From assembly GCF_029893085.1 (NCBI RefSeq), contig NZ_JARXWI010000011.1, positions 1 to 64,000 of the forward strand: a stretch of 64,000 nucleotides of DNA. The letters are read 5' to 3'. Both the position numbers and the translations under genes were made by a program. Numbering within the stretch: position 1 is the first letter of the stretch; the number at the start of each line of letters is the position of its first letter. The notes under the pieces are model-generated. The model had not been told where the DNA came from, did not search any database, and saw only the letters and a program-made list of their open reading frames with translations. Origin of the DNA: Parabacteroides sp. PFB2-10. Its GTDB lineage: Bacteria > Bacteroidota > Bacteroidia > Bacteroidales > Tannerellaceae. Positions 8,787-16,649 of this stretch are shown in pieces.

Positions 8787-8912
8787 AAAATCGCTGGGTT
8801 TCAAAACGGTTGACAATTGTCGTTTAATCGGTTGATAATTATCGTTCAATTGATTGACAATTGTCAACCAATTAAACGACAATTGTCAATCAGTGGAAAA
8901 CCCAGCGATTTT
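8787..8912. repeat. 126-bp imperfect palindrome made of 22-bp units
   Basis: A perfect 15-bp inverted pair (AAAATCGCTGGGTTT, 8787-8801; its complement at 8898-8912) encloses four 22-bp units at 8808, 8830, 8852 and 8874. The units carry palindromic cores GACAATTGTC, ATAATTAT, GACAATTGTC and GACAATTGTC. Both arms are symmetric about 8849/8850 over their whole length, with a few mismatches. Lying between convergent porin and dinB, it could fold into one long RNA hairpin and end transcription from both sides. It could equally be a protein-binding array. Confidence 0.85.
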
Positions 8913-8918
8913 TTGTCA

Positions 8919-9989
8919 CTATTCCTCGAAGTTTATTTCTAATTGCAACGGATCCTCCTTCTCGGGATCTTCTATATTGCTGACGGAAAGACCCATCAGG
9001 CGGATATTCTTTTCGCCTATATCGGTTTGGTTCAGGATCTCTTTGGCGCTGTCTAAGAAGAAACGGAAGTTGTTGATGCGCTGCGGGAAGGTGCGGCTGC
9101 GGGTGATAATCTCGAAATCGGCAAATTTGATCTTCAGGGTGATGGTGCGACCAAAGAACTCTTTGGCTTCGATGCGTTCCCACACACGGCGGGCAATATG
9201 ATACAGCTCGATCGTCAGGCGGGTGGATTTGCCCAGATCTGTTTCGAAGGTGTTCTCGGCTCCGACCGATTTGCGTATGCGTTCGGGCGTAACCGGCCGC
9301 TCATCAATCGCTCTCGCATTTAGGTAATAAAAGCTACCGGCCTTTCCGAAATGACGGATCAGTTCGGCTTCGGAATGTCGTTTCAGGTCGGCTCCCGTAT
9401 GGATGCCTAAGCGGTGCATTTTGTCCGCCGTGATACGACCTACGCCAAAGAAACGTTCGACATTGAGCTTCTCCACAAAACTCTCCGCCTCTGCCGGGGT
9501 GATGACAAACAAGCCGTCCGGCTTATTATAATCGGAAGCGATCTTCACCAGAAACTTATTGAAAGAAACACCGGCTGAGGCTGTCAGTCCGGTGGTTTCT
9601 TTGATTTTTTGTTTGATCTCTTTCGCGATAAATGTGGCGGAGGGGATAAGCGGATGATCGGTCACATCCAGGAAGGCCTCGTCTAAGGAGAGCGGTTCAA
9701 CCAGATCGGTATAGGTGAGAAACACCTCCATGATCTGCTGGGAGACCTCTTGGTAGGTCTCAAAGTGAGGCTCGACAAAGATCAGGTCGGGGCATTTGCG
9801 TTTGGCTGTGACCGAAGGCAGAGCGGAACGGACACCGAAAGCGCGTGCTTCATAACTGGCGGCGGCCACTACACCACGCGCCTCCGCATGCCCTACCGCA
9901 ATAGGTTTCCCCCTGAGCGAAGGGTTATCCCGTTGTTCTATGGAGGCATAAAATGCATCCATATCAATATGGATAATCTTCCGGATCAC
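8919..9989 (-). CDS. dinB: DNA polymerase IV (Y-family)
   Basis: Error-prone translesion polymerase, 356 residues, normal for DinB. It has the catalytic IIHIDMDAFYASIEQRDNP at the N-terminus, YEARAFGVRSALP, and the second acidic motif LSLDEAFLDVTD near residue 105, followed by thumb HhH and little-finger regions. The start appears to be GTG 9989, with an in-frame stop just upstream and no ATG before the conserved motif. It begins 9 bp after the C1 peptidase stop, so it is the last gene of the SpoIID-peptidase-dinB operon. Confidence 0.94.
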   Translation of the reverse strand: MIRKIIHIDMDAFYASIEQRDNPSLRGKPIAVGHAEARGVVAAASYEARAFGVRSALPSVTAKRKCPDLIFVEPHFETYQEVSQQIMEVFLTYTDLVEPLSLDEAFLDVTDHPLIPSATFIAKEIKQKIKETTGLTASAGVSFNKFLVKIASDYNKPDGLFVITPAEAESFVEKLNVERFFGVGRITADKMHRLGIHTGADLKRHSEAELIRHFGKAGSFYYLNARAIDERPVTPERIRKSVGAENTFETDLGKSTRLTIELYHIARRVWERIEAKEFFGRTITLKIKFADFEIITRSRTFPQRINNFRFFLDSAKEILNQTDIGEKNIRLMGLSVSNIEDPEKEDPLQLEINFEE

Positions 9990-9998
9990 AAAAGGGAT

Positions 9999-11405
9999 TT
10001 ACATTTCATCGGCAAACATCGGATCCCAGGCAGGCAGACGTACCGGTTTCTGTTGCATCACCTCTTTTACCTTTTCGGTGATGTATTTCTTGTCGACTAC
10101 CAGGCGGAACATATATTCGTCGAACCATTCATCAGTCATGATCACATGGCCATTGTTGGCGCCCGGTCCCCAACTGTTTTCCACCATCCATTTGCGGGGA
10201 ACACCATTTTCGTCGAGGTCGACCGCCATCAGGGTCATCGCGTGCGACGAACCGCTGGCAAAGGTTTCGATGCGTTGTTTCTTATCCATACCGAAGGTGG
10301 TACCCATCAAAGAGCCGTAGTCGAAATAGTTTACATCCAACAGGCCTCGGTCACGGTCGAAAAACTTACCCACATCGCAGGAGAAGTACATCATGGTGCT
10401 GTCCTTGATCGATGCGATCGCCATCTGTTTGATATCTTCGATCGGCAGGTTCACGTATGTCCAGTTCTTACCGTCGTAGCGGTGGCGGTCATAATCTATT
10501 TCATACAGTTTGTAGAACTCCCGCGTCGGATCGTTCATCAGCATCACATACTTATCGGCGATATCGTCGCCAATGTATTCCTGAAAGAAAGAGAGCGGCG
10601 TATACTGTTTCGTTTCCACCGGTTCACCTTTCGCATTGCGGCGCGTCCAGGTAAATTCCGTAGGCGGTTCACCCAGGTTCAGGGCCAGCATGCGATAGAT
10701 TGTTTTCAACATCCCGGTTTTCTCTTTTTCCAAAGCAGTCTCTTTGCCTCCTTTGGCGGCCTGGTCGCGCAGTTGTAATCCGAACTCTTTCAGTTTCAAA
10801 CCGATCAGGTTCGACATGCGACTGGTACTTTCGCTGCTGTTGGTCTCCACCATTACCTCCTGGGGCACCGCGCCATATTTGGTCAGGATATCGAATACGC
10901 CGGTGAATTGCCCGCCGTCGCTGAGCACGTTTTTAAACAACCACTCCACCTTGCGGTCATCCATCGGAAGCGTACGCGTATCAATCACGCCTTGCAGGAA
11001 GAGGTTCGATTTCTCCAACTGATCCCAGAAGAAAGAGTAGTTCGTTGAGAAGGTGAAAGCACCCATATTGTATTGGGCAATCATCTCCGCGCGGAACACA
11101 TTTAATCCGGTAAACAACCAGCAACGGCCGGATGATTTCTGGTTCGTGATGCCTTTGCTGTTCACGCGATGCGAGAAATAGGTGTCGAAATTATTTTTAC
11201 TGTCGTTGTTGATAGCCAGCCGGTTGATATCATTATTGCTGATTGCATTACGAATCGCCTTGTCGGAAGGTGTCTCCACATACGACTGTTGGATCTCTTT
11301 CAGCATCTCCGGTGTGATCGCTCCTTTTGTGTTCTGGGCAGAAACGGTTGCCCCCATTGTCAAAGCCAGGAATAACAGCCCGGCATTTCTTGTTACTTTG
11401 TTCAT
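9999..11405 (-). CDS. C1-family aminopeptidase (bleomycin hydrolase/PepC type), exported
   Basis: A papain-fold cysteine peptidase of 468 residues. The nucleophile Cys95 lies in QKSSGRCWLFTGLN, the His near residue 387 in SSHAMTLMAV, and the Asn near 410 in WMVENSWGPG. Unlike cytoplasmic PepC it has a signal peptide (LLFLALTMGATVSAQ), so it acts in the periplasm or beyond. It starts 4 bp after the SpoIID-like gene and is followed by dinB. Confidence 0.9.
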   Translation of the reverse strand: MNKVTRNAGLLFLALTMGATVSAQNTKGAITPEMLKEIQQSYVETPSDKAIRNAISNNDINRLAINNDSKNNFDTYFSHRVNSKGITNQKSSGRCWLFTGLNVFRAEMIAQYNMGAFTFSTNYSFFWDQLEKSNLFLQGVIDTRTLPMDDRKVEWLFKNVLSDGGQFTGVFDILTKYGAVPQEVMVETNSSESTSRMSNLIGLKLKEFGLQLRDQAAKGGKETALEKEKTGMLKTIYRMLALNLGEPPTEFTWTRRNAKGEPVETKQYTPLSFFQEYIGDDIADKYVMLMNDPTREFYKLYEIDYDRHRYDGKNWTYVNLPIEDIKQMAIASIKDSTMMYFSCDVGKFFDRDRGLLDVNYFDYGSLMGTTFGMDKKQRIETFASGSSHAMTLMAVDLDENGVPRKWMVENSWGPGANNGHVIMTDEWFDEYMFRLVVDKKYITEKVKEVMQQKPVRLPAWDPMFADEM

Positions 11406-11409
11406 CTTT

Positions 11410-12729
11410 TCAATAGCGTTTAGTAAGTCTTATTCCTTTATAATAGTGTTTTAATATCTCGACATACGTGAATCCCTGTGCGCTCATCATCGCCGCCCCG
11501 ATCTGACAAAGCCCCACGCCATGCCCCCAACCGGCTCCTTTCAGACGGAATCGTCCGGGAGCACCATCGGTCACCTCCAGGCGGTCGACCACAAAGGCAG
11601 AGCTATACAAATGGCTTTCGGACAATACACGGCGGATCTCTAATTCTTTTCCGATAACGACAGAACGGTCGCTCCCAACAATTTTCAATTCTTCTATCCG
11701 TCCCGACGCCCCTCGCTTCAGCGGGATCAGGTCGAGTATGGCACCCAATTGGAAGTCATTGCCCTTTTCAGCCAATAAACGGCTTATTTCTTCTTGTGTA
11801 TAGGTTACCTCCCAACGGTAAAAGTCGGAGGTTTCCTGGTCGTAATCATTGAGCACCTCCCGCAGAATCTTTTTGTCTGTCGTATGACAAAAAGCCTCCG
11901 GACTGCTTTCGATCCACTGCCGGGCCGCCTCTTCGAGGCGAAGATCAGGTATTTTTTCTTCCGGAATTGTGTCACGCACAGCCGCCAGATAGGGATAGGC
12001 AACCGGCTCCCAACAGGTTTCAAACACTTCGGTCACCCCGCCACAGCATTTAGAGAAGCGAGCATCGCAGAGTAGTCCGTTGTGGGCAAGTACCTCGCCA
12101 CGCGTCTCCCGTACGGCCGTTTCCGCCAAAGGGGTCGAGGCGCGGGTGATTCCCTGGTAACGTTGACAATGATCGTCGGCACAAACGTCGAACAATAGAT
12201 GATCCTCCCGGTCATACCAGCGAATGAAACGATCCTGATCCTGAAGCGTATTTTGATAAGGCGCTGCGGATTCCTGCAGGGCGGCGTTCTTTTGCAGTTG
12301 CGCCAACAGCCAGCTGCGCGAGATAACGGCATGGGCCTTCAATAATTCTTTGGAGCTGGTCGCACTCATCTCCGAAGAGATCACGCAGACAAGGTATTCT
12401 TCTATGTTGATCTCATTGATCACGACGATCCCCTCATCGGTGGCAACCAGATCTAATCCGCCCCGGAACCGCTGGTTTTCCCTACGTTCCCAATGGAAAT
12501 CTTTGCCAATAACCACGTCATTCAGTTCAAAAAAGGCCTCCGGCGAAGCCGGTTCGAAGTAAATATCCGTGTGTTTCCTGCCCTGGTAAAATATGCGGTT
12601 ATCGATAAACAACACCCGCTGTTCTCCGGTCAGGAATTCACCCGTCACTGTGTTGATATAAGAAGAATGGAAAGAAAAGGAGATCTCTTTTCCGATGAGT
12701 AATCCCACATTGATACTTGGCGCTTTCAT
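11410..12729 (-). CDS. SpoIID/LytB domain protein
   Basis: A 439-residue protein of the SpoIID/LytB family, whose Firmicutes members cleave denuded glycan strands. The family core is EEYLVCVISSEMSATSSKEL with KAHAVISRSWLLAQ (about residues 110-145), and the C-terminal GWGHGVGLCQIGAAMM followed by ILKHYYKGI. The N-terminus shows no signal peptide, so export is uncertain. First gene of a minus-strand operon with the C1 peptidase and dinB; TAAGTTTG at 12841-12834 is a plausible promoter. Confidence 0.85.
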   Translation of the reverse strand: MKAPSINVGLLIGKEISFSFHSSYINTVTGEFLTGEQRVLFIDNRIFYQGRKHTDIYFEPASPEAFFELNDVVIGKDFHWERRENQRFRGGLDLVATDEGIVVINEINIEEYLVCVISSEMSATSSKELLKAHAVISRSWLLAQLQKNAALQESAAPYQNTLQDQDRFIRWYDREDHLLFDVCADDHCQRYQGITRASTPLAETAVRETRGEVLAHNGLLCDARFSKCCGGVTEVFETCWEPVAYPYLAAVRDTIPEEKIPDLRLEEAARQWIESSPEAFCHTTDKKILREVLNDYDQETSDFYRWEVTYTQEEISRLLAEKGNDFQLGAILDLIPLKRGASGRIEELKIVGSDRSVVIGKELEIRRVLSESHLYSSAFVVDRLEVTDGAPGRFRLKGAGWGHGVGLCQIGAAMMSAQGFTYVEILKHYYKGIRLTKRY

Positions 12730-12833
12730 TACTTCGTTTTTTTATGGTTTTCAACTTCGCCTTACATTCGCTCCAACTATCAAAATGTCAGGATATTCAG
12801 CCCGTCCCTCACTTAAAATAGCATAGCGAATGA

Positions 12834-12864
12834 CAAACTTACGCAAAAACTTCGAAAAAAACAA
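12834..12864 (-). promoter_or_regulatory. Promoter of the SpoIID-peptidase-dinB operon
   Basis: On the minus strand TTG (12864-12862) is followed after 20 bp by TAAGTTTG (12841-12834), matching TAnnTTTG. Leader to the first ATG is about 100 nt. Confidence 0.45.
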
Positions 12865-13096
12865 GATAAATGTCAGTACGATTTAAACACGGAGACACGA
12901 AAAAGACAGAATACGGAGGGCATAGAGAAGCGATATAGTGCTTCCCCTCTGTGAGCTCTGTCTTTCAACTACATTCTCCGCGTTCTTTGTGTTTAATTAG
13001 AATTTAGGATAAGCGTAAGGGGAAGAAAAATAGGCTCATTCCTTTATTTTCAGATAAAAAACTAAAAGTAAAGAGATTATCTAATAACTTTTTTCT

Positions 13097-13104
13097 TATC
13101 TTTG
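13097..13104 (+). promoter_or_regulatory. Promoter -7 box of rpsP
   Basis: TATCTTTG matches TAnnTTTG, 39 bp before the rpsP ATG. No clear -33 box. Confidence 0.5.
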
Positions 13105-13143
13105 CACCCGCTAATACAAACAGCGTAAATTAATTATTCAAAC

Positions 13144-13710
13144 ATGGCAACAAAATTAAGATTGCAAAGACGCGGTCGTAAAAACTATGCTTTTTACCAG
13201 ATCGTTGTCGCAGACAGCAGGGCTCCACGTGATGGAAAGTTTATTGAAAGGGTAGGTTCTTATAATCCGAACACTAATCCTGCTACAATAGATTTGAATT
13301 TCGAAAGAGCTTTGTATTGGTTACAAGTAGGGGCACAACCTACTGACACAGTTCGTAATATTCTTTCTAACGAAGGTGTATTGCTGAAAAAACATCTTTT
13401 GGAAGGAGTGAAAAAAGGTGCGTTCGACGAAGCGGCTGCAGAACAGAAGTTCCAGGCTTGGTTACGCGACAAACAATCTGCTACTCAGGCTATCAAAGAC
13501 AAAGAGCGCGAAGCTGCGAAAGCAGATGCAAAAGCTCGTTTGCAAGCTGAGCAGGAGGTAAACAAAGCAAAAGCAGAAGAAGTAGCTAAGAAGAAAGCCG
13601 AATTAGCGGCTGCAGCTGCTGAAGCGGAGGCTGAAGCAACCGAAGAAGAGGCTCCGGCTGAAGCAGAGGTTGTAGCAGAAGAAGCTCCTGCTGCAGAAGG
13701 CGCAGAGTAA
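13144..13710 (+). CDS. rpsP: 30S ribosomal protein S16 with long C-terminal tail
   Basis: Small-subunit protein S16. The conserved part is residues 1-90 ([30 protein letters not shown], then [20 protein letters not shown]). The E. coli protein stops near residue 82. This one runs to 188 with a low-complexity Lys/Ala/Glu helix and an acidic Ala/Glu tail (about 120-188). Extended S16 proteins are common in Bacteroidetes; the role of the tail is not known to me. Monocistronic, with a strong terminator 30 bp downstream. Confidence 0.95.
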   Translation: MATKLRLQRRGRKNYAFYQIVVADSRAPRDGKFIERVGSYNPNTNPATIDLNFERALYWLQVGAQPTDTVRNILSNEGVLLKKHLLEGVKKGAFDEAAAEQKFQAWLRDKQSATQAIKDKEREAAKADAKARLQAEQEVNKAKAEEVAKKKAELAAAAAEAEAEATEEEAPAEAEVVAEEAPAAEGAE

Positions 13711-13740
13711 TTCTCCGGCTTTCCTTCAAAAGAAAAGATA

Positions 13741-13775
13741 AAAGGGATGGTATCGCACGATACCATCCCTTTTTG
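13741..13775 (+). terminator. rpsP terminator
   Basis: AGGGATGGTATC and GATACCATCCCT form a 12-bp stem around GCAC, followed by TTTTTG. Confidence 0.88.
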
Positions 13776-13841
13776 TTTTGAACAGGGAAACAACGTTCGC
13801 TTCCGAAAGGGAGCAATTCGCTGATTTAGAGATTTCCCGGT

Positions 13842-15875
13842 TCAGAACACAACTCGTTTCGTTGTCCCATCACGAAAGACAATATCCACCTGTTTCTTGT
13901 CGGAAGAGACAGTCACCTGCTTCACCGGATTCAATTCTTTGGTTGAGAATTTCTTATCACCTTTCTTCCATAATTGCAGCGTCACGTAGATAGCCTCCTG
14001 TTCGATCCGATCGGTAGCCATCAGGGTGGCGCAGCGGTCGCTCACCGGATGCAGTCCTTCGGGATAAACAGCTACGGTCTCCTGCCATCCCGACAGGGGG
14101 ACCAATGCCAGCTGATAGGCACCATTCGCAATGATATGCGCATCGTGTTCCTTCACCTTTTGATTCTTCTCCGTAATTGTCTCTCCCAATTCGGGCAGGG
14201 AGTAATGCCCCAAACGAATATCGGTTGCCACAGGAGTCGTCACCTTATCCACACGCAACACACCATCCGGAAGCGGGATATCCGCCAGCTGGAAACGTAT
14301 TTCCCTGTTCGTTTCCAATACAGCATCCCGACGGTATATGCCGTCTTCAAAGCTCTTGAATGTATACAGACGAAGCACTTCCCATGCCCCTTTGCCGTTT
14401 CGGATAGCATAATTCATCGATACCTCACCGTCTTTGCCATCGGCCATCCAGGGAAATTCCGTGTTGTAGGCCAGTTTATTATAATTTTCGCTGCTGCGGA
14501 ATTTCTGCCAGTCGCGCGCCACCGTTTCATGACACCAGGAGCGCATCTCCGCGCCACCCGAGTTAGGATAGTTGGTAATCATCAGGTTGGTAGCCGGTTG
14601 GAACTTATTATACACCTCGCCCGATTTCAGTTCGTCTTCCCAAGCGCCGTTGTTTTCCTTCGCAGTCCAGAAAATATTATCCTCCGGCAGAAGAAGTGCC
14701 AGAAACACCTTGCCACACCAGTACACACTTCCGCGACAGCTATAGATCTGGGTTGCCGGCTCAAATGCCTTATAAAAGCCCAGGGTCGGCACATGATCCT
14801 CCATCATATCCGGGTTTTGCAGGAATTGCAATAGGGTACTCGAAGCAATGCGGCGCATCCAACCATAGTTGATCGTGACAGGATCGTCGAAATAACCCAA
14901 CAGAGCAAGGGGAACTACCGAGGCAAAGCGGTAGGGAATGCTGCGCCCCCACATATTCATCTGCCCATCGCAGTTGAACATATAGGGATAGTTATCAACA
15001 ATATCCCTCAGGTTCGACATAAATCGCCGGGCGTATTCGGGATAATACTTCTTGCCATACAGTTTCGACCATACCGGACCATACATCTGAAAAGCCCACA
15101 TACTATAATAATCGTACGCCGGCGCATCGTTATACCATCCTTCGCCCCGATAAAAAGCCAATGCCTTATCCAAGTTTTCGATCAATCGCTCTTCGTTCAC
15201 CTCATAGCCCTGGTCTTTGAAGAAGCTTAGGACAAAGATGTTGAAAAAGCGCCAGTTGGAATCGACCGTTGGTCCATCGCCATAGCTGATCATCGTAGCG
15301 GCAAGCGCGTCTTTCTGCTCACGGGTCAACGGCTCCCATAATATATCGGGGATCACCGAGAGCGAAATAGCCAACGCACCGAACTCAACCAGTATCTGGC
15401 TCGGACCTCCGTTGGGTGCCCGATGACGGATAAAGCTCGGACTATCCGGATCGATCAGGTTCAACAGCTGATGACGATAATAATCGGCTACCTTGACATT
15501 GTTCAAAACCAGATCGGGTCTCTCCCGCAAAAGCGGGGCAGCCACAAACAGGGTTCGGCAGAGTCCTTCCAATTTCTCGGTCGCCACCTGCCCTTCGTTT
15601 TGCGGATAGGTCTTGTCGTGTTGCTTGGGAAATTTCATCGGATCATCCAAGTTATGGATATAGCCAAACGCCCCTTCCAAGAGATATTCCGCCGCATCGA
15701 CCCAGTGCCGACGCGTCATGCCTGTCTCTGGACTAAGGGTATAGTCCGGCTGTTGTAACTGAAACGTGTTTTCAACGTTTGGAGATTGAAGCGCAGCCGG
15801 TTTGTTGTTACAGGAGGTAACACAAACAGCGAGAGCAAAGCCCGTGAGGGCTGCCATAAATGATTTAGAGTTCAT
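13842..15875 (-). CDS. DUF2264 domain lipoprotein
   Basis: A 677-residue predicted lipoprotein (signal segment FALAVCVTSC, lipid-modified Cys near residue 22). The N-terminal two thirds match the DUF2264 pattern: TRRHWVDAAEYLLEGAFGYI, GLCRTLFVAAPLL, DGPTVDSNWRFFNIFVLSFF, and AFYRGEGWYNDAPAYDYYSMWAFQMYGP. Members are probably alpha/alpha-barrel carbohydrate-active proteins, but the activity is not established here. The beta-rich C-terminal third resembles the accessory domain of polysaccharide lyases by general character only. Stands alone between rpsP (convergent) and the PorT-like gene, with a 78-bp gap. Confidence 0.75.
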   Translation of the reverse strand: MNSKSFMAALTGFALAVCVTSCNNKPAALQSPNVENTFQLQQPDYTLSPETGMTRRHWVDAAEYLLEGAFGYIHNLDDPMKFPKQHDKTYPQNEGQVATEKLEGLCRTLFVAAPLLRERPDLVLNNVKVADYYRHQLLNLIDPDSPSFIRHRAPNGGPSQILVEFGALAISLSVIPDILWEPLTREQKDALAATMISYGDGPTVDSNWRFFNIFVLSFFKDQGYEVNEERLIENLDKALAFYRGEGWYNDAPAYDYYSMWAFQMYGPVWSKLYGKKYYPEYARRFMSNLRDIVDNYPYMFNCDGQMNMWGRSIPYRFASVVPLALLGYFDDPVTINYGWMRRIASSTLLQFLQNPDMMEDHVPTLGFYKAFEPATQIYSCRGSVYWCGKVFLALLLPEDNIFWTAKENNGAWEDELKSGEVYNKFQPATNLMITNYPNSGGAEMRSWCHETVARDWQKFRSSENYNKLAYNTEFPWMADGKDGEVSMNYAIRNGKGAWEVLRLYTFKSFEDGIYRRDAVLETNREIRFQLADIPLPDGVLRVDKVTTPVATDIRLGHYSLPELGETITEKNQKVKEHDAHIIANGAYQLALVPLSGWQETVAVYPEGLHPVSDRCATLMATDRIEQEAIYVTLQLWKKGDKKFSTKELNPVKQVTVSSDKKQVDIVFRDGTTKRVVF

Positions 15876-15953
15876 AAAAATAAGTTATTAGAGTAATATG
15901 TCACTCCCAACGGAGCATATAAAAAGAAAAATAACAGTCTTCAGCCTATTTCG

Positions 15954-16649
15954 CTATTTTTTCTTGAAATTGAACAGATAGCTCATCTTCACAGAGATGG
16001 TTTGCATATTGGATTTACTGAAATAATCGGCTTTCGAGTTGCCGTACATATTCCATAACCCGAAATAATAACGCCCTTCCAACAGGAAAGAACCGATAGG
16101 CGTGCGAAACTCGACACCGGGACCGGCGCATATTCCCCAATCAAATTTGTTTTCAAGAGGCATATCATGCTGAGCATTTGCCCCGCCATTGGGTTTTTGT
16201 CCTTTCAGCCTGCGACAGGTGGTTTCGCTGATAGCATAACCAAATTTAGGTCCCAGATTAAGTATAAACCGAACATTTTTACCGCCGAAATAGATATGTG
16301 TCAGGAGGGGCAATTCAACGTAGTTGATCGTACGCGCGTAATGATAGCGAAGCGAACTCTCCGAATCCGGATTAATCAGAGGCAATTCCTCCTGCCAACC
16401 CTGTTGGGCATAATTGACTTCAATGATCAGTCCGAGGTTTTTCTCCGTGATCCACCGCATCGTAAGCCCGCCATGCAGACCCAGAAGCATCGTCTGGTCG
16501 ACCCGCGGAACAAAACCAACATTGGAAAGGCTGGCTCCTCCGCCCACACCCAGGGAAAACTCCCGACGGAAAGGCTCCTGAGCCTCAACAGTTAAAGCAA
16601 GGAGTAATCCTATTATGCTTATCAACAGATATCTGTATTTCTTCATCAT
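15954..16649 (-). CDS. PorT-like outer-membrane beta-barrel protein
   Basis: A 231-residue protein with signal peptide ending LTVEAQ and repeated amphipathic strands (GLHGGLTMRW, LGLIIEVNYAQQGW, YVELPLLTHIYFGGK, FILNLGPKFGYAISE, GSFLLEGRYYFGLWN) ending in YLFNFKKK. This is the OMP beta-barrel/PorT-like pattern common in Bacteroidetes. Its ATG overlaps the TGA of the upstream LysM gene as ATGA, so the two are probably translationally coupled. Confidence 0.75.
   Translation of the reverse strand: MMKKYRYLLISIIGLLLALTVEAQEPFRREFSLGVGGGASLSNVGFVPRVDQTMLLGLHGGLTMRWITEKNLGLIIEVNYAQQGWQEELPLINPDSESSLRYHYARTINYVELPLLTHIYFGGKNVRFILNLGPKFGYAISETTCRRLKGQKPNGGANAQHDMPLENKFDWGICAGPGVEFRTPIGSFLLEGRYYFGLWNMYGNSKADYFSKSNMQTISVKMSYLFNFKKK

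Larger units (their letters stand above)
12730..13143. other. Divergent intergenic region with degenerate inverted repeat
   Basis: No gene is seen. 12883-12995 forms an imperfect inverted repeat: TAAACAC...AAAGACAG on the left, CTGTCTTT...GTGTTTA on the right, with an inner AGAGAAGC/GCTTCCCCTCT pairing. Promoters for both flanking genes lie on either side. Confidence 0.5.

Noticed and set aside
8808-8895. Short CRISPR-like array
   Set aside because: The 22-bp units are contiguous without spacers, are themselves palindromic, and no cas gene is present.
9750-10778. 342-codon plus-strand open frame
   Set aside because: It is antisense to the well-supported C1 peptidase and dinB genes and has no recognisable domain; its His/Arg-rich sequence is typical of a shadow frame.
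13974-14834. 286-codon plus-strand open frame
   Set aside because: Antisense to the DUF2264 gene, with no domain or signal peptide.
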